The notes under the pieces are model-generated. The model had not been told where the DNA came from. It saw nothing but the letters and a program-made list of their open reading frames with translations, and made no database searches. A stretch of DNA of 64,000 nt. Origin: UBA4416 sp048498515. GTDB lineage: Bacteria; Bacteroidota; Bacteroidia; B-17B0; Aurantibacillaceae. The stretch covers positions 1-64,000 of the forward strand of contig JBEHXV010000019.1 of the NCBI GenBank assembly GCA_048498515.1. The letters run 5' to 3'. Both the position numbers and the translations under genes were made by a program. Shown piece after piece: positions 1-8,115 of this stretch (positions within the stretch are counted from its first letter, which is position 1; each line of letters starts with the position of its first letter).

Positions 1-1911
1 CGACCGGCGTGTCCTTGATTTGCAGGAACTTCTGGCTGCCGAAGCCAGGCCTGTGACGCTTGCCGTATTTAAACCAAGAGGTGTCCATGTATAAGTGTAA
101 GGCGCCGTGCCACCACTTACAAATGCTTCGACGCTTCCATCGGGCGTGGCAAAACAAGATTGATTAGTAGATGTAAGTGCAACCTGGAGTACCGGCCCCG
201 GTAATACGGAAACGGTTTCGGTTCCTGCACACCCATTCGGACCGGAAGCATACACCGTATAATTACCAGAAGCTAAACCCGAAATACTTTGTGTGTTTAA
301 TGCACCGGGAGTCCAGGTATAAGAATAAGGTCCGCTGCCTGCGCTCACAAAAGCCTGTGCTCCCCCATCGCTTGCACCAAAACAGGAAGTGCTTTGAGAA
401 AGAACAGTCATGTTTAATGAGGAACCATTGTTAATTGAAACGGTAGCCACACCCATGCATCCATTGGCGCTTTTTGACACAAGAGTATAGTTACCGGCTG
501 CAAGCCCGGTAGCATTTGCCAAATTACCGCCAACAGGCGACCATGTATAAGAATAGGGTGCTGAACCTCCGCTAACGGTGGCCTGCGCATTGCCATCGCT
601 TAAACCAAAACAGCTTGTGTTTTGAGTGGTGAATGAGAACGTTAAGGCAATTCCCTGGTTAATAAGAACCGTATTAGATGCGACACAGCCACCCGAAGAT
701 GTTTGAACGGTATACACGCCGGCTGATAAGCCATTAATAGCCGATGTGGAAGCGCCACCCGGTAACCAGGTGTAAGTGGTGGGCCCGCTGCCGGATGCAT
801 TGACCTGTGCAGAGCCATCGTTTAAGCCAACGCAGGAAACATTTTGCGATGTAACCGATGTGCTTAACGTTGCTCCGGGATTTATGAGTACCGTGTTTGA
901 TGCCGTGCAGCCACCTGAACTTACTTGTACAGAATAAACACCCGGCGATAAACCGCTAGCTGTTGCTGTATGAATTGCTCCGGGCGACCATGTGTATGAA
1001 ACAGGAGAGCCATTTCCAAAAACAAGTATCTGTGCAGAGCCATTATGAGCTCCCTGGCAGGATTCGTTTTGAGAGGTAATGGACGTACTTAACACGGGGC
1101 CCGAGCTAATCTGAACCGTACCTGATGTGGTACAGCCGTTAGATTCTGAAACATTTACAGTATAAATACCGGCAGCAACCGAAGAGATGGAATTGCTGTG
1201 CACTCCTGTGGGCGTCCAGGTATAGGAATAAGGGGCAGATCCGTTATACACAGTTACAAATGCCCCGCCATTATTAACACCGGCGCATGTAGTAGCCAAA
1301 CTGGCAAAGCTTAAGGTGGCACTGGAAGGAAGATTAACAGAAATGGCATCGAGAAAATTTCCGATGGCGGGGTTGCCGCCGGCTGCTGAAACAGAATTGA
1401 ACCGAAGGCTGAAATTATTCCCAACTCCCGAAGGAATAGTGTAGTTCACCGTGTAATATCCCCAGGCGCTTGTCCCATCCGAAAAAGTACCTAATGGTGT
1501 ATAAGGCCCTCCAACGGGACCAACTTCCACGCTCATTACATCCACTCCTGCCCTGCCCCTGTGTGCAAAAGAAACCGTGAGTGCCGTGCCTGGTGATGAC
1601 ACAAAATTTTGAAAAAGGGTTGATACAAAAAAAGCATTCAATTCAATGAACTGGTTACCCGAATAAGAAGGAACACCATTATAGCCTGTATGCCATACTT
1701 CAATTTTGTTGTCGCTGGCTGTAGTGCCCCAACAGGGAACCTGGCTAGTATCCACAATAATAACAGTGGGGCTGTTTTGCAGGTTTTCAAAATCCGTATT
1801 ACACAGCAAATTGCATTGCGCTTGAACACTGCTTAATTTAAATAGAAAAAAAACAATGAGCGGAGGAATGATCTTTCTACCACACAATAGGGCTATAACA
1901 TTTGGTAACAT
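1..1911 (-). CDS. SprB-repeat surface protein, N-terminal part (cut by window edge)
   Basis: An open frame of 637 codons starts at the ATG at 1911-1909 and runs off the left edge without a stop. Residues 1 to about 38 form a hydrophobic secretion signal ending near SSVQAQC. A Cys-containing, lectin-like beta domain follows (to about residue 195, ending in FLDAISVNL). Then come six repeats of about 74 residues with the SprB-repeat pattern: a Tyr-Thr-Trp core (for example PYSYTWTP), a GL..G.Y.V turn and a terminal GC. SprB repeats occur in Bacteroidota surface adhesins exported by the T9SS, so a cell-surface role is inferred. The C-terminal sorting domain would lie outside the window. The last 15 or so codons before the edge do not fit the repeat in this frame (see findings). 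Confidence 0.85.
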   Translation of the reverse strand, partial: MLPNVIALLCGRKIIPPLIVFFLFKLSSVQAQCNLLCNTDFENLQNSPTVIIVDTSQVPCWGTTASDNKIEVWHTGYNGVPSYSGNQFIELNAFFVSTLFQNFVSSPGTALTVSFAHRGRAGVDVMSVEVGPVGGPYTPLGTFSDGTSAWGYYTVNYTIPSGVGNNFSLRFNSVSAAGGNPAIGNFLDAISVNLPSSATLSFASLATTCAGVNNGGAFVTVYNGSAPYSYTWTPTGVHSNSISSVAAGIYTVNVSESNGCTTSGTVQISSGPVLSTSITSQNESCQGAHNGSAQILVFGNGSPVSYTWSPGAIHTATASGLSPGVYSVQVSSGGCTASNTVLINPGATLSTSVTSQNVSCVGLNDGSAQVNASGSGPTTYTWLPGGASTSAINGLSAGVYTVQTSSGGCVASNTVLINQGIALTFSFTTQNTSCFGLSDGNAQATVSGGSAPYSYTWSPVGGNLANATGLAAGNYTLVSKSANGCMGVATVSINNGSSLNMTVLSQSTSCFGASDGGAQAFVSAGSGPYSYTWTPGALNTQSISGLASGNYTVYASGPNGCAGTETVSVLPGPVLQVALTSTNQSCFATPDGSVEAFVSGGTAPYTYTWTPLGLNTASVTGLASAARSSCKSRTRRS

Positions 1912-1953
1912 CGGTATACTCTGCAAAACTAAGCATAAATCAGGTTATAGCCC
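1890..1953. repeat. 10-bp inverted repeat bracketing the SprB-gene promoter
   Basis: GGGCTATAAC at 1890-1899 and its exact reverse complement GTTATAGCCC at 1944-1953 flank the -7 box and start codon of the adjacent minus-strand gene. One arm lies inside codons 5 to 8 of that gene and the other upstream of the likely transcription start. The pair therefore cannot form a hairpin in that mRNA and is more likely a DNA-level site, or chance. Confidence 0.5.
1924..1931 (-). promoter_or_regulatory. Bacteroidota -7 box (TAGTTTTG) for the SprB-repeat gene
   Basis: On the minus strand the octamer TAGTTTTG matches the TAnnTTTG consensus exactly and lies 12 bases upstream of the ATG at 1911. No good TTG -33 element is seen at the usual 19-21 base spacing. 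The implied leader is very short. Confidence 0.5.
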
Positions 1954-1988
1954 CGCTTATTTTAAAGCGATTTAGGGAGTTTAACACT

Positions 1989-3488
1989 TTAGTGAGCGAA
2001 TGTGGCTGCATTGCTGCTCTTTTTCACAAACAACAGGCCCAGTATGGTGATTCCGGCATTCAGTAAAATTAATTCGTTCCCTACTTCATAAGTCGTGAGT
2101 GTTTTTATCACATAATTGGCCAGCACATAGGTTACAACCGGGGCAATAATGCAGATAACAGGAACAAAGTTGTCTTTCAGGTTCATTTTCGTGAACAAGC
2201 CAATGATAAAAAGCCCCAGCAAAGGCCCATAGGTATAGCCGGCCAGCATCAGGATGGTATCGATAATGGCGCGCTGGTTCAATACATCAAATACGATGAT
2301 AACCAGCCACATTAAAACGGCAAAGCCAATATGAATGGCCGTGCGGCGTTTGGCTTTTTGCGCTTCGCTCAGTACAGTGTTGCGGTCATACTCCAGCATG
2401 TCTACATAAGTAGAGGTGGTAAGGGTGGTCAACACACTATCAGCACTGCTAAAGGTGGCGGCGGTTAGACCAATAATAAAGATGAGGCCGGCAATGATCC
2501 CTAAATGATTAAGGGCAAGGTTAGGAAATACTTTATCGGTAATTATTTTCCCGGTTTCGGCATTCGCAGGTATGTCAATTCCGGCATGGTCGTAATACTG
2601 GTACAAAAGCGCTCCCAACGACAGGAAAAAGACATTTACAATGACCATCACAATGCTGAACCAGAAAATATTTTTTTGCGCTTCGCTCAGCGAGCGGCAA
2701 CTCAGGTTCTTTTGCATCATGTTCTGGTCAAGGCCGGTCATGGCCACGGCAATGAATATGCCACCGATAAATTCCTTTAAAAAGAAATTTGATTTTTTCC
2801 AGTCCCAGAAAAAGGTTTCGGAATAATCGGATGAGATGATACTGGAAACCGCTTTTCCAAAACCAATGTCCATTTTATGAATGATAACCGCGATGGATAA
2901 TACCACACCCAGCACTAAAAAAAGCGACTGGAAGGTATCGGTCCACACCAGTGTTTTAATTCCGCCACGGTAAGTATACAACAACATCAAGGCCAGAATC
3001 ACCGAAACGCTGAGCCAGAATGGCACGTGCACACTTCCTATCTGGTCGAATACAAAAAACTGGATAACGCCTGCCGCAAGGTATAACCTGCCCGACGCAC
3101 CCAAAATACGGGAGAGGATAAAAAAGAAGGCGCCTGTTTTTTGCGTGTGTTTTCCAAAACGACTTTCGAGGTAAGTATAAATGGAAATAAGGTTCATTTT
3201 ATAATAAATGGGCAACAATACTTTGGAAATAATAAAATACCCTATGAAATATCCCAACACCAACTGCAGGTAAGAAAAATGCGCCATGCCCACTTTACCG
3301 GGAACAGAGATGTAAGTGACCCCGCTGAGTGAATCTCCGATCATTCCAAATGCCACGGCATACCAGGGCGAAGCCTTGTTTCCTAAAAAATAACTGTCGG
3401 CAGTTGAGTTTCTTGAGGTTAAATAGGCAATAAACATGAGCCCTCCAAAATAAAGGCCAATGCACAAAATAATTAATGCTGGTGACAT
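1989..3488 (-). CDS. Sodium:solute symporter family (SSS) transporter
   Basis: This 499-residue integral membrane protein has about 13 hydrophobic helices and belongs to the SSS family of Na+-coupled transporters. Family features include the N-terminal YFLGN.....W.A..FGMIGDSLSG segment (about residues 34-57), the TYRGGIKTLVWTD loop near residue 173 and a Ser/Thr-rich AATFSSADSVLTTL helix near residue 342. The substrate cannot be told from sequence; Bacteroidota paralogues are often annotated as sialic-acid, sugar or proline type carriers. The length is normal for the family. A near-consensus -7 box (TATCTTTA, 3500-3493 on the minus strand) lies only four bases from the ATG, which would give a leaderless mRNA. 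Confidence 0.9.
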   Translation of the reverse strand: MSPALIILCIGLYFGGLMFIAYLTSRNSTADSYFLGNKASPWYAVAFGMIGDSLSGVTYISVPGKVGMAHFSYLQLVLGYFIGYFIISKVLLPIYYKMNLISIYTYLESRFGKHTQKTGAFFFILSRILGASGRLYLAAGVIQFFVFDQIGSVHVPFWLSVSVILALMLLYTYRGGIKTLVWTDTFQSLFLVLGVVLSIAVIIHKMDIGFGKAVSSIISSDYSETFFWDWKKSNFFLKEFIGGIFIAVAMTGLDQNMMQKNLSCRSLSEAQKNIFWFSIVMVIVNVFFLSLGALLYQYYDHAGIDIPANAETGKIITDKVFPNLALNHLGIIAGLIFIIGLTAATFSSADSVLTTLTTSTYVDMLEYDRNTVLSEAQKAKRRTAIHIGFAVLMWLVIIVFDVLNQRAIIDTILMLAGYTYGPLLGLFIIGLFTKMNLKDNFVPVICIIAPVVTYVLANYVIKTLTTYEVGNELILLNAGITILGLLFVKKSSNAATFAH

Positions 3489-3711
3489 GATTTAAAGATA
3501 GAGGTTCCTGTACAGTAAAAGCCCTTAAAAAAACGATATTTTAAATACCAAAACGTTAATATCTTTTTCAACCTGCCCAGGCTAAAAACAGCTCCTATAT
3601 TCACGGGTTGATTTCCCTGTTTTGTACATTGTAAAACCATGTATACTCATTTGCAGTAATTTAACCTTTAAAAAGCGCTATTTTTATGGTACAAAACCGG
3701 CAATGATTTAA

Positions 3712-5640
3712 ATGAGGAAGCTATTGATAATTTTTAGTGTGCTGCTGTCTGTTCATGCATTTGCGCAACGCAAATTCATTAAAACAATCAACAACGGCAG
3801 TTACGGCAGGTCGTTAAGAGTATTGCCAACCAGCGACCAGGGCTATGTTATTTTTTCGATCGACAGTTTAAAGCTTACCAAGTTCGACCATTGCGGTGAT
3901 ATGGAATGGAGCCAAAAATACAAACTGCCTCCCTGCTATTACCACACCGATTTTATAAATACCCAAAACGGGGGCTTTGCCTTACTCAGCATGCTGATAA
4001 ATGGCAGCAGCTATTCTTCCCTGGTGACGTTGTTTGACGCGGCTGGCAATGTAAGCTGGAGCAAGTCGTTCAACGATGCTGCTTATAATCATTATCCTTA
4101 CACCATCAATACCGATCAGCAGGGGAATCTTGTTTTTTACAGCAATGTTTCCAGTGGCAGCAACTTATACAACATGGCCTGCAAGATAGATGTGAACGGC
4201 AATACCATCTGGACAAAATTTTACGATCATGGCGGCATCTGGGGTGGTTCCATTTCCACTTCCGATAATGGCACCCTCATTCGCACCGGGCAGATTTTCA
4301 TAAAAACAGATGTGGCCGGCAACGTGCAATGGACCTCGCGGTTCAATACTACTTCGGCCTACTATTATGCGCCCATTGAAGTAAGCGATGGTTACATCTT
4401 CCCGGTTGCCACTTCAGGAGCGCAATACATTGGTTTTTATAAAATGGACCTGACCGGGAATATGATGTGGGGCGGCGGAAAAATTTCGGATTACAGCGGG
4501 CAACCACCCATGCTTCGGAAAAAAAGTAACGGCAATATTGTAGGCGTGTTCAATAAAACAACGGCCGGCATTACGTCTCCGGTATTGGTTGAATTTGATA
4601 AAGACCTGACTATTATTACTCAAAACAGCTACCTGCCAGGCACAAGTTTATTGAACAGAGACCTTTGTTTTTTAGTTGACGGAACTCCGCTTCTGACAGG
4701 GTTTTCGACTGGAAACCTTTTTCCGTTCCATATCAAAACAACCAAATCTTACCAAACAGACTGCGACGCGGCTCCAGCGGCGCCTGTTTTCACACTCAAC
4801 CCCGTAACGCAGAATTTAATCGGGACCACTACTGTGCCTGCGGCACTTAATATTACCAACATAAGTACCAACGCCACGCCTTTTCAATTAAGCCAAACTA
4901 ATGTATGCAGCGTTTCCAAACGGTTGAACATTGGGCAGGATACGCTTATTTGCCAGGGTCAAACCTTGCTGCTAAAGAATCGTACAACCGATGTGTTTGA
5001 CCATTACCATTGGTCGACGGGCGATACCACGGAAACAATAAACATCTCCCTGCCCGGAACGTATTGGTTGGTAGCGATTGATAACTGCGATCCGAATTCG
5101 GCAAACGATACCGTTAAAATAACCATCAAACCATCGGTTGATGTGAACCTTGGCGAGGATGTGGTGAAATGTGAAGACGCGCACCTGACCTTTCGTGCCA
5201 GCGATTGCAGTAATTGTACTTACCTATGGAGTACTGGAAGCACACTGAACGCGATTGATGTCATTGAAAAAGGAACCTATTGGCTAAAAGTGGATAATAA
5301 TAGCGGTTGCCAGTATGCCGATACCGTAAATGTGGACAATATGAAATGCGAATGCACATTGTATATTCCAAACACATTTACACCTAACAACGATGGATTG
5401 AATGATGCATTTAAGCCTGTGTACTATTGCGACCTGCAGGAGTATGACCTGAAAATATATGACCGATGGGGGCACCTGGTGTTTGAAACCAACGACATTG
5501 AAAATGGCTGGAACGGTAAAAACAAAACAGGACTTATTGAGCAAGGCGTTTATACCTACTTAATTAATTACAGGCCAATTATCAAAGGTACTCCGGGTAG
5601 CTCGGTCCTTAAACACGGATCGGTAGCCGTTATTTATTAA
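3712..5640 (+). CDS. Secreted protein with gliding-motility-associated (type B) C-terminal domain
   Basis: This 642-residue protein has an N-terminal signal peptide (MRKLLIIFSVLLSVHAFAQ). Residues 20-350 are beta-propeller-like with repeated G.......D..GN..W motifs. Two Ig/PKD-like modules follow, with LCQGQTLLLK near residue 415 and YLWSTGS near residue 503. The end (about 548-642) is a gliding-motility-associated C-terminal domain: IPNTFTPNNDGLNDAF, then YDRWG..VFET and W.GKN...G.Y.Y. In Bacteroidota such type B domains direct export through the T9SS and usually need a PorP/SprF-like partner. No partner is adjacent; the nearest ones are at 45673 and 52746. The function of the propeller is unknown. 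Confidence 0.85.
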   Translation: MRKLLIIFSVLLSVHAFAQRKFIKTINNGSYGRSLRVLPTSDQGYVIFSIDSLKLTKFDHCGDMEWSQKYKLPPCYYHTDFINTQNGGFALLSMLINGSSYSSLVTLFDAAGNVSWSKSFNDAAYNHYPYTINTDQQGNLVFYSNVSSGSNLYNMACKIDVNGNTIWTKFYDHGGIWGGSISTSDNGTLIRTGQIFIKTDVAGNVQWTSRFNTTSAYYYAPIEVSDGYIFPVATSGAQYIGFYKMDLTGNMMWGGGKISDYSGQPPMLRKKSNGNIVGVFNKTTAGITSPVLVEFDKDLTIITQNSYLPGTSLLNRDLCFLVDGTPLLTGFSTGNLFPFHIKTTKSYQTDCDAAPAAPVFTLNPVTQNLIGTTTVPAALNITNISTNATPFQLSQTNVCSVSKRLNIGQDTLICQGQTLLLKNRTTDVFDHYHWSTGDTTETINISLPGTYWLVAIDNCDPNSANDTVKITIKPSVDVNLGEDVVKCEDAHLTFRASDCSNCTYLWSTGSTLNAIDVIEKGTYWLKVDNNSGCQYADTVNVDNMKCECTLYIPNTFTPNNDGLNDAFKPVYYCDLQEYDLKIYDRWGHLVFETNDIENGWNGKNKTGLIEQGVYTYLINYRPIIKGTPGSSVLKHGSVAVIY

Positions 5641-5896
5641 AATCCCTAAAAACATAACAGCTTATATTAGTTAATGAATCTGAAGGATTTAACTGTTTAT
5701 GGCCATGCCATTTATTTTTAGAATATTCGATCTGCCAGCTGGTGGATCGAATAAAAACCATTTCAATATTTCTATAAACATTTGACCTCTCCGGGGTCAT
5801 AAACGTGCTGATTTTAAGCCTGGATTAATTTTTTAACCATGCCTTGAATTTGCATCCGGAATAATTATTTTTAGCTATCTTGTAGCCACAATTCTT

Positions 5897-6838
5897 ATGG
5901 AAGAAATAATTGATAAGATCCCAAGAGAAGCCTTAAAGGTCGAATTAAATAAAGGCCGTTTTGTGCGTAAAACCAATAATGGTGATAATGAGATATACAT
6001 CATCACACACCATAATTCGCCCAACACCATGAAGGAAATAGGGCGTCTGAGAGAAGTAACCTTCAGGCACGCCGGCGGTGGCACAGGCCTGGCCTGCGAC
6101 CTTGATGAGTTTGATACGGGCCCGCACCCATATCAGCAATTACTGGTATGGAACCCCGAAGATGAAGAAATTGTTGGCGCTTACCGTTTCATTTTATGCA
6201 GGGATGCCGAATACAAGAATGGAAAAGTGTTACTGGCAACGACCGAACTGTTTAATTTTTCGCCTGAATTTTATGAGCACTATCTCCCCTACACCATTGA
6301 GTTAGGCCGTTCATTCATTCAACCGCAATACCAACCTTCCGAGCAGTTCCGTAAAGGTCTTTTCAGTCTTGATAATTTATGGGACGGACTGGGCGCTATT
6401 GTGGTTGATAATCCTGATATGAAATATTATTACGGTAAAGTAACCATGTATACAGATTTTAATATTGTGGCCCGGGATTATATTTTATCGTTCATGAAAT
6501 ATTATTTCCCCGATCCTAAAAAATTAGTAACGCCAATTCATGCCGTAGAAATTAAAACGGATGTATCGGATTTTTTAAAAGAGATTGAAGGGAAAGATTA
6601 CAAAGCAGGACATGCCATTTTAAATAAGCACGTACGCGCCCTGGGCGAGAACATTCCTCCGATGGTAAATGCATACAGCAATTTATCAAGCACCATGTTA
6701 TCGTTTGGTACTGCAATAAACCCTACATTTGGCGGAGTTGAAGAAACAGGGATCCTGGTAACCATAGCGGATATTTACAAAAGCAAATCCGACAGGCATA
6801 TTGAGACCTACAATAAAGAGTTGAGGGAAAGAAATTAG
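5897..6838 (+). CDS. GNAT-fold N-acyltransferase (hemolysin / OlsB-GlsB-like)
   Basis: This 313-residue protein resembles the Acetyltransf_5 type GNAT family. Visible blocks are IGRLREVTFRHAGGGTG (about 43-60), an EEIVGAYRF core strand with substrate-side Arg near residue 97, a YTIELGRSFIQPQYQ segment near residue 133 and GLGAIVVDNPDMKYYYG near residue 164. Family members transfer an acyl chain from acyl-ACP to the amino group of ornithine or glycine, the first step toward ornithine or glycine lipids; glycine N-acylation (GlsB) is the Bacteroidota precedent. The partner O-acyltransferase is not adjacent, so the substrate is inferred. A TATCTTG sequence about 18 bases before the ATG may be a weak -7 box. 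A 9-bp word array starts directly after the stop. Confidence 0.8.
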   Translation: MEEIIDKIPREALKVELNKGRFVRKTNNGDNEIYIITHHNSPNTMKEIGRLREVTFRHAGGGTGLACDLDEFDTGPHPYQQLLVWNPEDEEIVGAYRFILCRDAEYKNGKVLLATTELFNFSPEFYEHYLPYTIELGRSFIQPQYQPSEQFRKGLFSLDNLWDGLGAIVVDNPDMKYYYGKVTMYTDFNIVARDYILSFMKYYFPDPKKLVTPIHAVEIKTDVSDFLKEIEGKDYKAGHAILNKHVRALGENIPPMVNAYSNLSSTMLSFGTAINPTFGGVEETGILVTIADIYKSKSDRHIETYNKELRERN

Positions 6839-6840
6839 AA

Positions 6841-7000
6841 GAGACTCAAGAGATGGAAGGGACTGAAGAGACTGAAGAGATTGAAGGGACTCAAGAGATG
6901 GAAGAGACTGAAGGGACAAAAGAGACAGAAGAGAGTAATAATAAATTTAAAATAAAACAAGTCCCTCGGGTCCCTTTAGTCCAATAGTCCCTTAGGTCCT
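6841..7000. repeat. Opposed 9-bp word arrays with AT spacer
   Basis: From 6841 to 6930 the DNA is ten consecutive 9-mers of the pattern GRGAYNNAA (for example GAGACTGAA and GGGACTGAA), plus a partial unit to 6935. A 25-base A/T-rich spacer follows (6936-6960). Then 6961-7000 carries four or five 8-9-mers in the opposite sense (GTCCCTCGG, GTCCCTTTA, GTCCCTTAG), the reverse complement of the same word. The whole can fold as a long imperfect hairpin between the GNAT gene and engB. No coding function is apparent. Confidence 0.85.
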
Positions 7001-7011
7001 GTATCACAACA

Positions 7012-7644
7012 ATGGAAATTAAACAAGCAACGTTTTTAAAAAGCAGTTCCGATAATAAAGGTTGTCCGCCGCCCGATAAGCCGGAGTATGCCTTTATAGG
7101 CCGAAGCAACGTGGGAAAATCGTCGCTCATCAATATGCTTTGCAACCATAAGGACCTTGCCAAGACTTCCTCAAAACCGGGAAAAACACAACTTATCAAT
7201 CACTTTTTGATTGATGATGCCTGGTACCTGGTAGATTTGCCCGGTTATGGTTATGCCAAAACAAGCAAAAGCAAGCTCGATAAATTTGAGGAACTCATCA
7301 GCAATTACATTACCAAGCGCAAAAACCTGATCTGCGTTTTTATTTTAATCGACAGTCGCCTTGAACTTCAACCAATCGACGGGCAGTTTATGGACTGGTG
7401 CACCGAAAACGAAATTCCATTTTGCCTGGCCTTTACCAAAACCGATAAGCTTGGTAAAAACCAATGGGCCAGTAATTTTGCCAAATATAAAAAACGCCTG
7501 GTCGATTACTGGGGTGAGGCTCCTGTAATGTTTTCCACCAGCGCCGAAAAAAAACAAGGCAAAGAAGCCATCCTGGATTATATTGAAGAGAACTTCCAGT
7601 ATTTTATTCCGCCACCAAAAGGCCTTAAACCAACAAACGATTAA
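7012..7644 (+). CDS. engB: Ribosome-biogenesis GTPase EngB (YsxC/YihA)
   Basis: This 210-residue TRAFAC-class GTPase acts in the cytoplasm in late assembly of the large ribosomal subunit. All the G motifs are visible: G1 GRSNVGKSS (30-38), a G2-region Thr in KPGKTQL (56-62), G3 DLPG (75-78) in the family-typical DLPGYGYAK, G4 TKTD (142-145) and G5 SAEKKQG near residue 177. The length is normal for EngB. The stop codon is directly followed by the ATG of the next gene, so the two are almost certainly co-transcribed. The gene starts 12 bases after the opposed 9-bp arrays, so these arrays lie in or next to its leader. Confidence 0.96.
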   Translation: MEIKQATFLKSSSDNKGCPPPDKPEYAFIGRSNVGKSSLINMLCNHKDLAKTSSKPGKTQLINHFLIDDAWYLVDLPGYGYAKTSKSKLDKFEELISNYITKRKNLICVFILIDSRLELQPIDGQFMDWCTENEIPFCLAFTKTDKLGKNQWASNFAKYKKRLVDYWGEAPVMFSTSAEKKQGKEAILDYIEENFQYFIPPPKGLKPTND

Positions 7645-7983
7645 ATGGTTATGATATCAGAGTGGCAACAATTACAGGATAAATTAAAGGAACGCTTTGG
7701 TTCGGAAATGGACCACGATGCCATCTTATTCATGATAGGCCTGCAGGAACTGGATAAACCCTACCGCAAATACAAAAAGGACGAAAAGCTTGAGGTGATA
7801 CACATTGGTGTGTGCACCGTTTTGCAACCTTATGGTTTTTACGAATACAAAGGACGCGATGATGAGGACTGGCCGCATTGGGAGCTCAAAGAATCGCTTC
7901 CGCACCTGGATGCCAAACAACAAAACAAACTCATGAGCGACGCCCTGATCGATTATTTTAAACGCACCGGTTTTTTTCAATAA
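7645..7983 (+). CDS. Small conserved-looking protein co-transcribed with engB
   Basis: This 112-residue soluble protein is rich in acidic and aromatic residues, with no signal peptide or membrane segment. Notable stretches are MDHDAILFMIGLQELD (about 21-36), EVIHIGVCTVLQPYGFYEY near residue 50 and a DWPHWE patch near residue 71. The ATG abuts the engB stop; a second ATG two codons downstream (7651) would remove MV and is equally possible. I do not recognise a family. Tight coupling to engB suggests a housekeeping cytoplasmic role, but that is inference only. Confidence 0.75.
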   Translation: MVMISEWQQLQDKLKERFGSEMDHDAILFMIGLQELDKPYRKYKKDEKLEVIHIGVCTVLQPYGFYEYKGRDDEDWPHWELKESLPHLDAKQQNKLMSDALIDYFKRTGFFQ

Positions 7984-8115
7984 GGCTCACTATTTATTTC
8001 GCATTCACTTTAACAAACGCTTTCAATCCCCTTTTAAAAAGCTTCGCAAAGATGGGCTGATAAATAATGAGCCTAATGTATTAATTTCAATCCAATGTTA
8101 TTTTATTATATGATA

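Noticed and set aside
6841..6935. CRISPR array (short regular units)
   Set aside because: The units are 9 bp with no spacers and there are no cas genes.
7983..8074. Terminator hairpin between the convergent genes at 7983 and 8116
   Set aside because: The arms (AGGCTCA at 7983-7989 and TGAGCCT at 8068-8074) match but are separated by about 78 bases, too far for a typical terminator.
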